A model generated the notes under the pieces. The model searched no databases and was not told the DNA's origin. It saw nothing but the letters and a program-made list of their open reading frames with translations. Of a DNA stretch of 64,000 bases, positions 19,631 through 30,602 are shown one piece after another; the stretch's first letter is position 1, and the number at the start of each line of letters is the position of its first letter. Made by a program: the position numbers and the translations under genes. Source of the stretch: Anodontia alba (lineage: Eukaryota; Mollusca; Bivalvia; Lucinida; Lucinidae); the NCBI GenBank assembly GCA_964016985.1, contig OZ024829.1, forward strand, positions 70,165,267 to 70,229,266, read 5' to 3'.

Positions 19631-20554
19631 TTAATATTTTCTTTTTGCATTTAGGTTTTTGCATTTAGGCTTAATGAGTACCTCCTCACAGGTCTTGTTT
19701 ACACCTAAATGACCTGACATGGGAGTCTCATGGGCCAAGTTAAAAATTTCAGGGCGATAAACCCTTGGAACCACTATTTGGTGGTTAACAGTCCACTCGT
19801 CTTCTGCTGAGACATCAGGAGGACGCCATTTTCTCATTAAAATGCCATTTTTGACATAAAAACAGACTGGGACTTGATCTATTTCTTTCTCATCTAAAGC
19901 CCTTTCAAGCAAAGGAAAAATTTCAAGATCATTATGCTGTTCCTTACAAAGTTGTGACCTTGACACCAAGTCATGACCTTGACCTTGGTCATTTAATATT
20001 GCGGAGTAATGACTGGACTCTGACTTGTTACGTAATTCTGTCTGTCTGTCAGACAAGCTGGATGAAAGAGAATTTGTAATCTCATGTTTAAAAGACTGAC
20101 CCAAAAAGGTATCAATTAAATCAATGTCCCCATCATTCTGTTTTGCTTTCTTAGCCATGGCCCTAGTAACGGCACAAGATGGGTAAAGATCAGGGATTTC
20201 CTGTTCAATGGGATCAGGTGGCTGATCAATACAAGGTATGTTAGTCAAAAGTGGGTTTACCACAACCTTATCTCCTGCTAAGTCATTGCCTAACAGTAAG
20301 TGAACACCTTTAAAAGGTAAAGAAGGTCGAATACCGACAGCCACTAAACCAGTCACCAAGTCTGAGGATAAATGAATGTTATGAAGAGGAACATTAACAA
20401 ATCCACACTCTACACCCTGAATAAGGACACTTGTCCCAGAAGAAGTCTTCTCAGAAAAAGGCAGTGTATCTGCTAAAATAAGGGATTGAGAAGCTCTGGT
20501 ATCTCGTAAGATTTTAATTGGGGTAGACTGGGCATAGTCACTATTTAGTGACAC
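19631..20554 (-). pseudogene. Protease-linker-integrase start of Gmr1-like element
   Basis: 307-codon open stretch. The retropepsin active site is LRDTR with ASQS following, so the usual DTG glycine is Arg and the enzyme would be inactive. The second protease motif LLGNDLAG is present. A linker with CAVTRAMAKKAKQ follows, matching the linker of the related plus-strand element near 26.85 kb. The end, VVPRVYRPEIFNLAHE..MSGHLGVNKT, is the HH half of an integrase zinc finger. It stops before the CC half. The upstream gag frame is separated by about 130 bases containing at least one frameshift and a stop. Confidence 0.75.
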
Positions 20555-20683
20555 AAACCATCTGATAAGAATGGTTCATAAATCTCCATAACAGAATCAG
20601 TCTCAGGCCTTTCGGTCTGGATAGGATCTTCCTCCTTAACACATGACTGTGGTTTTGACCGTAAAGAGGTAAGGCCAGTAGGT

Positions 20684-21932
20684 TTAAGGCCCCTCTTGTT
20701 TTTCTTTCTTTCTTTTCAAATGTAAGTACTCAGAAATAATATGACCTGTCTTTTTGCAATAATTGCAAATTGGTTGAGATAAGGGATTTTGATCCTTGTT
20801 TTCACCAGAAGATTTGGGTTTAGGATTAAATGTTTGGCTATAATTGTCAGATGGATTACTGGGACTATGTTTGGATCCTGACTGTGGGAAAAATGATCTT
20901 CTAGAGGGATTTGACTTATTAATAAAGGAAACTTTATGTGTTAAAGCATAATCGTCTGCAAGTCTAGCTGCAGCTTCCAAAGTTTCAACCTGCTTCTCAT
21001 CTAAAAAGGACTTAATGTCTGAATTTATGCACCTTTTGAACTCTTCTACAAGCATGAGCTGCCTAAGTTTTTCATGGTCAGAGCCAATTTTCTTTGAAGA
21101 ACACCATCTGTCAAATAACTGTTCTTTAGTTCTAGCAAATTCAAAATGGGTCTGCTCATTTTCTTTCTTACAGTTCCTAAAGTTTTGCCTGTAAGCCTCA
21201 GGGACCAACTCATAAGCCTTAAGAATTAATTCCTTTACAGAATCATAACTGGAGCTCTGCTCAACAGTCAGCTGAGTATAAATTTCTCGAGCCTTCCCAA
21301 TTATAACACTTTGCAAAAGCAAGGTCCAATGCTCCTTTGACCATTTTAAATTTTCTGCTACTTTTTCAAAATGAAGAAAATATTTGTCAACCTCTTTTTC
21401 CTGAAATGGAGGAACTAATCTGATGTGTTTGGTAATATCGAAATGAGCCCCAGAGTTGCCGTTTTACCGTCATGTTTTGCATTTCTAATTCTTTCATTCT
21501 TAATTCTGTATCAAATTTTAATTTATCCCTTTCTATCTGCATTTGTCTTTCTTTTTCTTTCTCCCTCTCTTCCATTTCCATTCTTTCTTTCTGCATTTGT
21601 CTTTCTTGTTCTTTTACTCTTTCCTCCATTTCCATTTTAAGTTTTTCTTGCTCTAATCTTAATTTTTCTAATTCAATTTGCCTCCGAATTTCAAGCTCTC
21701 GCATTTGCAAACCGGTCTGAGTTACGAGAACAAGAGACAAAGCAGAAGAATCAAGAATTTCCTTATCAACCAAAAATTGGACCAACATATTTTTTATTTC
21801 CTGTTTTAACATGGACTTATTGACGGTAGTTAATTCATAGTGAGCAGCAATGTCCAACAAATCTGACTTTTTGGCCAAATTTAACAGCTCCTGCGAAGGC
21901 GCAGCTATGAAAGCTTGAAGGTCAAATAACAT
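20684..21932 (-). pseudogene. Gag of Gmr1-like element, frameshifted
   Basis: Two open stretches in different frames. The first (21932-21387) begins MLFDLQAFIAAPSQELLNLA, a small helical domain, then a charged coiled coil rich in E, K, R, Q and M (KERMEMEEREKEKERQ). The frame is lost at about 21440. The second (to 20684) holds a capsid-like helical domain (YRQNFRNCKKENEQTHFEFA, ..EEFKRCI) and a knuckle CNYCKKTGHIISEY in which the last Cys of CX2CX4HX4C is Tyr. Two defects, so non-functional. Confidence 0.75.
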
Positions 21933-22367
21933 GATTGCTTTTTGCTGGTTTTATCAAGTAGATTTATCAATCAGAGTTTATTTGTTGATATTTTTCAAAA
22001 GTCAATACTTGCTTTTTTTATTATTTACTTATATTTTTTTTTTTAAAAGTCAGTACTTGTTTTATAGCAAACAAATATTTTTTGTTTTCTTTAAAGACAG
22101 GGCTGGACCCAGAAGGTCTGAAGACGGGAGGCATTGACTGCCGAAGGCATGTATCGAGCGGCGTAAGCCGCGAGAGGGGGGGGGGGAGTATAAGAGCGGG
22201 GTTCCCCTTATAAGGGGGGTCCGGGGGCCTCTCCCGGAAAATTTTTAAAATTGGATTGCCTGAGAGTGCATTTCCATGCTATTTTCAAGTCATTTTCATT
22301 AAACTTGCAGGCTGACTTTTTTTTTTCTTTTCTGGCAATTTTACGAAAACTGCTGGGGCAACATACA

Positions 22368-22562
22368 TTTGTAGGGTCATTCTCTCCCTCCCACTGATTC
22401 AAGAGGGGACTTTGTCAGTTTCTGGCGAAAGAATGTGCACTGTACTGGTTAATCACTTATGTATACAGAAGCCTACCCAGGAAATGCGGTTATGTAAATT
22501 GACCGGCTCAAAAATAACCTAAATAGTGTTGACTGGGCCGTAAAACTCCAAAACAAACAAAT
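22368..22562 (+). repeat. SINE, 5'-truncated
   Basis: GTCATTCTCTCCCTCC..GTCAGTTTCTGGC..TTGACTGGGCCGTAAAAC followed by CCAAAACAAACAAATAAAA. The same sequence occurs inverted at 53.38-53.67 kb, where a tRNA-like head is still attached. This copy lacks the head and ends in an A-rich tail. Confidence 0.65.
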
Positions 22563-22773
22563 AAAATCTTCAGCTTTTTACGTAATTTCAAAGCTGCAAA
22601 AATAATTCTGGCTAGTCTGATAATCATCCGTGCTAGATATGCAGAGTCCTGGATAACCTGCCTGTCCCTTCAGCCACCACAAATATATATGGATTGGATT
22701 GGGTAAAAAGTGTGAGGGTGCAAATTCCCATGCCCCTCCCCCCCCCTTCCCCAACAACCAACCTACCGAACGT

Positions 22774-22809
<36 letters not shown>

Positions 22810-22909
22810 AACATTCACTCAAATCCTGTTTAGAGGGCAAAATAAGACAAATGTCACCAATTTGTCGACTGCTGAATTAGCAGAAAGACTCCGAAAAAAA
22901 AAACAAATT

Positions 22910-23006
22910 AACACTTCAAACAGCAAAATAAAACCGTTTCTACTCATACATATACATTATCTAGATGTATGGGTAGAAACGGTTTTATTTTGCTGTTCGA
23001 AGTGTT
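22910..23006. repeat. Long hairpin 1 (42-bp arms)
   Basis: Arms 22910-22951 and 22965-23006 pair over 42 bp with two mismatches. The 13-base loop is ATACATTATCTAG. Hairpin 2 starts 11 bases further on with an unrelated stem and almost the same loop. Confidence 0.95.
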
Positions 23007-23017
23007 CTATTAATTCT

Positions 23018-23102
23018 TATAAATACATGATTTCACACCTTACATCTTTTTATGTACATTATCTAAATAAAAAGATGTAAGGTGTGAAATCATGTATTTA
23101 TA
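23018..23102. repeat. Long hairpin 2 (36-bp arms)
   Basis: Arms 23018-23053 and 23067-23102 pair perfectly over 36 bp. The 13-base loop is GTACATTATCTAA, sharing TACATTATCTA with hairpin 1 in the same orientation. Confidence 0.95.
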
Positions 23103-23413
23103 GGACAGAAGCCTGTGTAAACTGACCATAGCAGGGCAACAAGTTATTGACAAATCACAGCATGCCATTTAGTAATGGCTTTCATTATCATTTATGAACT
23201 CCCTGTTTCTGGAAATCACAGGTATCTGGATAGCTTATGCATAAGAGTGTAATTCGAAAAATTGCGGGGGCAAGGTATGACTAGCGGTCACTTCGGGGGG
23301 GGGGGGGGGGGGGGGCATGTGCCCCTTTTGCACACCCCTGGATCCGGGCCTGAAAGATCAATATTTGTTTTCTTTAAAAAGCTCAAACTTGTTTGTGCTC
23401 AAGAAAATGTTCG

Positions 23414-23431
23414 ATCCCGGACGAGCCCCCA
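23414..23431 (-). other. Primer binding site of minus-strand element (tRNA-Pro type)
   Basis: On the minus strand this reads TGGGGGCTCGTCCGGGAT, the well-known tRNA-Pro complement used by murine leukemia virus. The LTR end CGTAACA lies a few bases before it. Confidence 0.85.
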
Positions 23432-23436
23432 ATTTC

Positions 23437-24125
23437 TGTTACGTGCCAGGCGTAACGAGAAAGAAACGAAAGTGAAACCAGCAACAAGCTTTAAATTATT
23501 AACAATATTTATTCACAAAAAAAAATGAGACAAGATTCAAAACAAAATAATGTAAGTAAACAGTACCTTTCAAGTTTATGTCACAAAGTCCCTCAAAAAT
23601 AATCCACAAGAATTTATAAAACAAATCCTTTGAATATCAGTTTCTGATCCCACAATTTAAAGTTCCTGAATTCAGAATTTAAGTCCAGAATGAATAAAAT
23701 ATATAAGTAATCCAGTATAGAATAATTTCCAGTGAAAGTATACAAAGATGCCCAGATGAAAATCTTTTCTCCTTATATAATATCAAAGAAGGTTCTAGAA
23801 AAAAATTTACAACAAGCATCCCTTATTTTCCAGTTCCAATCAAGAAACTTCTAAATCTTCCATGACATTCCAAAAACAACTCAGTCCAGAATCAAGGACG
23901 TAAACATCATATTATTGTAAACATGTTGTTCTAGAAAGTTATTTTTGGAAACATAGTAACAATGATCCCAAAGGAAATAAAATATAACCTGCACTATGAT
24001 GATATACGGGAAGGCTTTTTACGGCCACCACAAGCTACAGTAGAATAAAATAAAAGTCAAAAAGGACTGGCTTTGGAAACAAAGAACACTCAAAATCAAG
24101 AGAATCGGAGACTCGGTTTGATTGA
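23437..24125 (-). repeat. 5' LTR of minus-strand element (start uncertain)
   Basis: The minus strand ends ..GGCACGTAACA next to the primer binding site. The far boundary is not clear. Within it, 23950-24120 is related in inverse orientation to repeats at about 27.19-27.40 and 28.01-28.27 kb (shared GTGCAGGTTATATTTTATTT, AACCGAGTCTCCGAT and TTCTTTGTTTCCAAAG). Confidence 0.55.
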
Positions 24126-26575
24126 GTATAAGTCTATGGAAACTCTATGTTGCCATAGTAACCAAACTAAAGAGCCTATTTCCATTACGAAATGACAGAT
24201 TCTATCAGAAATTCATCAAAAAGAAAAAAATCTTTATTTGTATAAACCTTTACAAGAAGAACGCCTAACGGCATTATGGATGGGTATATCAGAAAGGTTA
24301 ACCAAAAGGTAAACCTGCCGGGGTTTGCTATTTTTGAAAACCCGTCCAATAAAAAGGTTTCAAATTTGTTTAAAAATGTAGTACTACAAATTCAGTTATC
24401 AAATGCTTGCAGATGTATATATATGAAATGCTATGAAGTCCCACTTGATGTTTTAAAGTTTCAAAAGAAATATTTTGTATCAAAATGTTGCAAAAAGGTC
24501 ACATGCAATATAGAGCTAAAATTGTGATAAATATTCTTCAATAACTTAATACCTGTCCTTAATAATTGGTTGCAAATGACTGTCATTTTGTTGTTGTTTT
24601 TATGTTGAAGTTCTACTTCCCATTGACTCATTGTAAGTCATTTCGGGCGTAGTCAATTGTCATCGTAAGGCTACTAGGCAGTTTACGAATACTTAGTACT
24701 CATTCTTTGGCCATTGACCATATGCTAAAATTGCCCGTCTTGAACCAATGAAAAGGTGGTCTAGAAACATTGTGATAACCAAATCTCAAGAATGCTGGTA
24801 ATGTGCAGCTCTTTATATCTAGCTAGCTAGCTTTGTGTCCGGCATTCTTTACATTTCGTCTGCTGTATGTATAGCGCAGAAAGTATTTGTTGAATAAAGG
24901 CTGTTTAGTTTTCTATCTTGAAATTTATTTAACCATTTAATATACAACTAGAATAGTCTCTCTTGCATAATCTCTTCTGCAGAAGACGAGGAATATGGAA
25001 GACTTTGGAAACGTTAAAAAATACTGTTCGCTAAATTTGGCCTAAATCCTCGAAATGAATGACTACGTCCGGTAGACGAAGTCCATTGTAAATTTTGTAT
25101 ATACATTTGTTAGATGTGTGCGACATATTTCATCGTCGACCTCGACAATATAGATTAACCAGCTTTTACAAAATAAAATATTCTTCCTTATAGACTGGAC
25201 AAGCTCATTTCTGGTTTTAGGGGTATCTGTGATATATTTATTCTTCTTTGTCAGAAATACATTATTTCATGTACATAGTGTCGGTCCTAGCACCTGTCGC
25301 AGAGCTCGGGCTCAGGACTACTCCATTCAGTTAGACACAATCAAGAAAATCAAAGAAAGGAACGACAGAAAGAATGACAAGTTTGTTTGTTCGTTCGTTC
25401 TACATACTTGGCATAGAGATAGGATGACAGAAACATTTTCATTATAAAGCTATTCAGGTTATATATTCTAATAAATCAAAACTTGCATAACGTAAACAAA
25501 TAGTAATACAAAATGACAAATCAGTAAACAATGTAGTTTAAATAATATATACTTACATAATTTATGTTGGTGCTGGTTGAATGAAATATGAAATTCAAAT
25601 TGAAGTCGAGGAGAAAATAATTATTCTGATGTTGGTTTATTATGGTAGGCGTTTTTTCTGGACCTGATGTTGGTTTATTATGGTAGGCGTTTTTTTCTGG
25701 ACCTTGTCCTAACGAGCTGATAAACGCACTCTCGCGAGATTTGTTTGTAAACATTCCATAGAAAATATTTTTATCGCAAATTCGAGAGGGGTCAGCCTTA
25801 TAATTCAAAATATTGTAAATTACATAATAACTTAATGAAAAAAGAGTTACATAAAGTTGTATACTGCATTGCGGTGAAAAAAAGATTTTTTTTTAATAAC
25901 GCTTTTTTTTAATAAAAAACTGACGTAGGATAAGAGAAAAAAAAAACCCAAACCCCCACACCCCCCCCCCCCACCCAAAAAAAAACAAAAAAACACCAAC
26001 CTGAGAGTCTGTGGTGGGGATGATAGCTTGGTTTGCATTCGTAACTCTTTTTTCATTAAGTAACTTATATATAGGTTTTGGACACAATGTATTCCAGAAC
26101 CCTGATTTCCCATATATATCGTGATGACTTGTTGCTGAGGCGGTGTCTCTAGCTCTGTCGCGAAAGGGCAACGCGAGAATAAAGACAATAAACCCATATG
26201 TATGCCTGGCAATGCCAGAAATTAAGTGTAGGTCGTGGGAAACCACATTTAACTTATAAATGCTGGAATAATCCCGACAGGAAGGTAGCACAGAGTTAGT
26301 GACGGTGGGAGGTGGTGACTGCCTCCAGCGCGGAGACTAACTATGCAGACTGAGGGAGATAATACGTTTCACAGAGCTGCGGTAGTAACCGATGTCGAGG
26401 TTTTGGCAGAGGATCGCGACTATGGTAGAGGTGTTGCCAACAGTCTGAAAATGCATCATGGGGAGGCCACAAATTCAACTTTTGTAAAGTAAAGGGACAT
26501 AAGGGGTCTAGTTAGGGTATGCCCTTTACCAGAGTAAGGTAGATAATTCTTTGATTTCAGATGTGAGTTTGTTAT
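24126..26575. other. Gene-free stretch
   Basis: 24130-24190 carries a fragment of the AAGAGG repeat family (TAAGTCTATGGAAACTCTA). 25629-25710 holds a ~41-bp tandem duplication with GATGTTGGTTTATTATGG. C-rich and A-rich homopolymers lie at 25930-25990. The frame at 24276-24527 (83 codons) resembles nothing known. No gene is supported. Confidence 0.45.
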
Positions 26576-26579
26576 TTCT

Positions 26580-27185
26580 TAAAATCCCGGTTATCAACAG
26601 CAACTGGTACAGTGTATGGTCAGAAAGTTGTAGTCCTGAGGGATACCGGTTGAACTGGGATGGTCGTGAGAAGTTTGGATTCGGAGGTAAACAGTCAACT
26701 GTGACTGATATATGAAACTAGGCAAAGGCATCCTTTGGACGTCATTAATGTCGATTGCCCATTTTGTAAGGTCAAACTGAGGCATTTGCATGGTGACATA
26801 TGACCTGGCAACATTGATTACCAGCAATGTCCCATTTTTCAGTGGGTGTTGTTACCAGAGCCCAAGCTGAGCAAGATGATCAGGCCTGATCAGATTCTGA
26901 GTGAGAATAAGCAAGCATATCAGGACGCTCAAACGTCGGATCCCAAATTGGAAAATATAAGGCGTAAAGCCGACTCGGGAGTCGTTATAAAGAGTCGCGG
27001 GTTGAACAGTAGCGAAACTAGGATAATTAGGAGAAGAGACAATTTACGCAGGGAAAATAAAACGACAATACAACTTATTGACGCAGGGAAATAAAACGTC
27101 ATTTGTCCCGAGCAGTTTTCGACGAAAGGTTTTAAAACTGGCTCATGAATCATTGATGGCCGGTAATTTGGGAATCAGAAAAAAC
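26580..27185 (+). pseudogene. Protease and linker to integrase zinc finger of Gmr1-like element
   Basis: KVVVLRDTG marks a retropepsin active site and is followed at once by a stop codon. DVINVDCPF and GNID phrases further on match the rest of such proteases. CVVTRAQAEQ at about 26850 corresponds to CAVTRAMAKK in the minus-strand element. The segment ends with KVLKLAHESLMAGNLGI, the integrase HH motif with its second His changed to Asn. Multiple frameshifts and stops. Confidence 0.65.
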
Positions 27186-27405
27186 ACCATAGTGCAGATT
27201 ATATTTCATTTCCCTTTGGGATCATTGGGCCCATTGTGGTATATTTGAAAATGGAGTTATGCATATGTATATACTAGAGGGCGTAAGCAGTGTTGCAAAC
27301 TTCATTACTGCTTATGAAGAGTCTCCACCGAGACCCCTATTTTCTAATCCCTAATGTGTTCTTTGTTTCCAAAGACGGTTTTTTGACGTGTATTGAACAG
27401 GGTTG
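27186..27405 (+). repeat. LTR-like repeat inserted in integrase zinc finger
   Basis: The integrase similarity stops after the HH half and resumes with EFFWPGV at about 27412. Between lies a repeat with CATAGTGCAGATTATATTTC and TGTTCTTTGTTTCCAAAG. It is related to 28011-28275 and, inverted, to 23950-24120. Confidence 0.6.
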
Positions 27406-28010
27406 TGGCGGAGTTCTTTTGGCCAGGTGTTTGTGGCGATGTAACAAGTTCCTGTGACATTTGCCAACGGACTATTAAAATGGCGCGTGTAATAAAAGTG
27501 CCATTAGGAAAATTGCCACTTCACCTTTCAAGAAGGTAGCAGTTGACATTGTGGGTCCCACTGAACCCGACAAGTCGCGTTATATATTAACTATGATAGA
27601 TTATGCGATACGTAACCCAGAAGCGGCAGCATTACGTAGTATTAAGACCGAACGTATGTTCAGTGGGGTTGGGGAACCAGATGAAATGTTAGCGGATCCC
27701 AATTTACTTCTGAGGTCATGAAGGTGGCAAGATTACTGTTCCTCAGTCGACCCCATGTGCAGCGGGTCCACGCTACTTTCAAGCAAATGCTTCGTAGAAT
27801 GTGCGCGGAAAGGCCTAAGGATTGGTAACGGTATCTTCCCGCGTTGTTATTTGCCATTAGAGAGGTCCCAAAGGAATCTCTAGGTTTTTTTTTTTAACTT
27901 TTGAACTATTATACTGACGTAATGTTCGTGGCCCCATGACAATATTAAGTGAATTATGGTCTGAAGAGACTACTGACTACCAAGTTTTTATCTACCTACG
28001 TACCAGTATG
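27406..28010 (+). pseudogene. Integrase zinc finger (CC half) and catalytic core
   Basis: Recognisable pieces: EFFWPGVCGDV, CDICQRTIK (zinc-finger CC), VDIVGPTEPDKSRYILTMID with the first catalytic Asp, EVMK then HATFKQMLRRMCAERPKDW, and GPMTILSELW from the C-terminal part. The second catalytic Asp region is scrambled and frames change several times. Confidence 0.7.
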
Positions 28011-28275
28011 TAATTTTGTGTATTCTTTGTTTCCAAAGGCAATCCTTTTTGATTTTTATTGAACTGTAGCTGGTTTTGTGCCGTGTGGCGGTCGTTAAAA
28101 GCCTCCCCGTACATCATCATAGTGCAGGTTATATTTTATTTCCTTTGGGATCCTGGTTATTTTTAAAATCGAATACCGCTTAATCACGAAACATTGGTAG
28201 CGCTTAAGCAGGCGCTAGTGTAGCATATGAAGAGACAATCAAACCGAGTCTCCGATTTTCGTGATTTTGTGTGTT
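28011..28275 (+). repeat. LTR-like repeat, third copy
   Basis: TTCTTTGTTTCCAAAGGCAA..CATCATAGTGCAGGTTATAT..TTTGGGATC..CAATCAAACCGAGTCTCCG. It matches 23950-24120 inverted, and splits the integrase C-terminal region. Confidence 0.6.
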
Positions 28276-28748
28276 CTTTCCTTTTTTTTTACTTTTATTT
28301 ACAGAGCAGATATGCAAATTAGCCCACAAGAATTTGCGGAAGGTACAGAGCAAGCTTTTTGAAAGGCATACGCATAGGCGCGCCAGATCGCGAAGGTTTA
28401 AGGTAGGAAGGTGTTATTGTTGCTCCCTACCGATAGCAAGAAGTTGTTCTTACCATGTTCTTACCATTCGAAGTGGTCGAATGGATTACCGAATTAACGT
28501 CAGTTGCGTCACTGGTACTTACCATGCTAATATGTTGAAGAATATGTAGAACGTCAAAACATGACGGCATATCGCTTAATGTCGATCGAAACGCAGTAGT
28601 TGACGAAGCCGACGAGGCGGACGAATATTCGTTAGAAAATTGTACATTCCCGACAACACAGCGCACGCAAACAGTTAACACCAGAACAAATTCGAGAGGC
28701 AGAATCATTTGTAGACCCGGACGTACTGACGAGTTTACCCGGACGCAC
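28276..28748 (+). pseudogene. Integrase C-terminal domain and start of RT linker
   Basis: A 92-codon frame (28271-28549) contains EQICKLAHKNLRKVQSK, RRARSRRFKVG and RMDYRINV..GTYHANML, the usual end of Gmr1-like integrases. After a stop, DEADEADEYSLENCTFPTTQ and LPGRT-like phrases lead toward RT. The run is cut at 28748 by a Tc1-like transposon; the RT continues only at 34.98 kb. Confidence 0.65.
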
Positions 28749-28754
28749 ATTATA

Positions 28755-30268
28755 TACTAGCGGAAAAAAGAAACGCAAGTATTAATTCTGGGGTTGTATT
28801 TTTAAAGAAAATTGTGGATTTCATTTGATTAATTTTTTTAATTCTTTATTTCATTTTCTGTTAAATGCTATTGGTTTAGTGTCGTATAGCAGACGACGTT
28901 TGCAATAAATAGCGTTAAACACCGACACCCAACGTTATTGAATAATGGGAATCAATAGCGCGTGTGTCCACCACGGGCTGCTGTCGCGGCTCTCACTCTT
29001 CTAACCATAGACCCGACTAAGTTGTCAATGGTCCTTTGAGGGATATTATTCCACTCTTGAATAAGAGCTAGCTGGAGCTGTGCGACGTTGTTCGGTACGT
29101 TGACGCGCTTCCTGACCCTCCTGTCCAGCGCATCCCAAAGGTGCTCGATTGGGTTTAAATCTGGACTGTATGGGGGCCAATCGAGCACTTGGACATTATT
29201 CTGGTTGAGGAAGTCGCGACAAACCCTGGCAACATGCAGTCTCGCGTTGTCATGCTGAAACGTGAGATTATGAGCATTGACAATCAGGAGGACGTGAGGC
29301 ATAAGCACCTGATCCCGATAGCGTACGGCTGTAAGATTACCCTGAATAACCACTAGGGGCGTTTTTCCCCATGAGAAATCCCACCCCAAACCATTACGGA
29401 CCCCTCTCCCCCAAATCTGTCGACTTCTCATACGCAAGCGTCAGAATATCGCTCACCAAGACGTCGATACACTCGTTGTCGCCTATCTGCCCGCTGAAGC
29501 GAAAATCGCGACTCATCGCTGAACATTACACGCCGCCAGTCAGCCAGTCGAAACCGATTTGGTGCATGGGCACGCAGACAATGCATGCGGCGTTGACGTC
29601 GCCTGGGCGTAAGGTTCGGGCCCACGTAAGGATGGCGTGGACGTAAATCGAACTCTCGCAAGCGATTTCTGACTGTCCTTGGACACACACGACGGCCATG
29701 TGTTCCGATAACTTCTCTTGCGGTCTCTGTCGCCGTCCTTAGCCTGTTACGAAGGTGTACAAGACGTATACGTCTATCTTGACGTTGCGTCGTAACGCGC
29801 GGACGTCCGCTCCTAGGACGGTCAGTTAACCTACCGGTAGCTCTAAAACGCTGAACTAAGCGCGATATCGTCGACTCGTGCACCCAAATTGCTGCACGAC
29901 GTCACGTGGCGACCGACCCTGCAAAATTAGGGCAACAGCTCTACCCCTATTCAGTTGCGTTAAGCGTACCATTTCTCTCAACAAACTCAAACAACAAACG
30001 TTTTGCGCAAACGATACGAATGGAACGAAAGTTCGATTTGGTAATGTGTTAAAATCTCTACCACGCGACACTACCCGTGCAGCACGGATATAACGAAATT
30101 CAGGTATAACGATATTGTTTAGCCTGTGTTCACGCTTCAGTGATTTTGTGTGATCCATACACGGGGAAGTACACTAATGTCATCAAATACAGAAAACTAG
30201 ATCAGTTTGTTCACAAACAAACTTTCAGTATTTAAAAATTTGAACTTGCGTTATTTTTTCCCCAAGTA
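28755..30268 (-). mobile_element. Tc1-like transposon A
   Basis: Imperfect TIRs: TACTAGCGGAAAAAAGAAAC at the left, and the inverted ..GCGTTATTTTTTCCCCAAGTA at the right, flanked by TA. It carries a broken transposase on the minus strand. It interrupts the Gmr1-like pol between integrase and RT. Confidence 0.8.
28952..29972 (-). pseudogene. Tc1-family transposase (element A), frameshifted
   Basis: Cut-and-paste transposase. It begins MVRLTQLNRGRAVAL (helix-turn-helix), then RPRSGRPRVT, catalytic Asp in FSDESRF, second Asp in QHDNARLH, and Glu in DLNPIEHLW with 34 residues between the last two (DD34E, typical of Tc1). It ends RGGHTRY. One frame break near 29883, and a stop plus indels near 29430, leave three pieces, so it is inactive. 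Confidence 0.85.
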
Positions 30269-30602
30269 TAATACGTGGCAAAAAATGTTTTTATTCTTGA
30301 GTGAAATGTATAACAGGTATTAATCCAATCTATTATATTATGGTGTAATAATAAAGTTTATCAATAACAATAAATTTTGTAGAACTGAAATCAGTTCACT
30401 CTCTTGTACAGAAAAAAAAATACATGCACAATACAACAGTAGGGTTGAGTGAAAAATGTCACAAATACACAATGCTCAATTTTCACCGGTGAGCTTTGCT
30501 CATCACCTGAATTTGAGCGCTAATCCTTTCAAAAGTGAACAAATTTCTGGTTAACAAATCTATTGCTTTACTATTGACAACATCTGTTCTACTGGCGTTA
30601 AA

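Larger units (their letters stand above)
22098..23352. mobile_element. Non-autonomous TIR DNA transposon inserted in the leader
   Basis: The left end, CAGGGCTGGACCCAG, is an imperfect inverted copy of the right end, CTGGATCCGGGCCTG. AAAGA flanks both sides (22093-22097 and 23353-23357). It splits the region between the primer binding site (23414-23431) and the gag start (21932), leaving a normal-length leader when removed. Inside are a SINE fragment, A33 at 22775-22807, G21 at 23295-23315 and two long hairpins. No transposase. The superfamily is uncertain; the CAGGG-type end is compatible with hAT, but the flanking duplication is not 8 bp. Confidence 0.65.
19631..24125 (-). mobile_element. 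Decayed Gmr1-like Ty3/Gypsy element (minus strand)
   Basis: Reading the minus strand: an LTR end near 23437, a tRNA-Pro-type primer binding site, a leader interrupted by a TIR transposon (22098-23352), gag with a coiled-coil region and zinc knuckle, protease, and directly after it the integrase zinc-finger start, where the similarity ends at 19631. There is no RT between protease and integrase, and the ~170-residue linker is too short for one. This fits the PR-IN-RT-RH order of Gmr1-like elements, or alternatively a deletion. Several frameshifts show it is dead. Confidence 0.75.

Noticed and set aside
24276..24527. 83-codon frame after the LTR
   Set aside because: AT-rich, no similarity recognised, no supporting signals.
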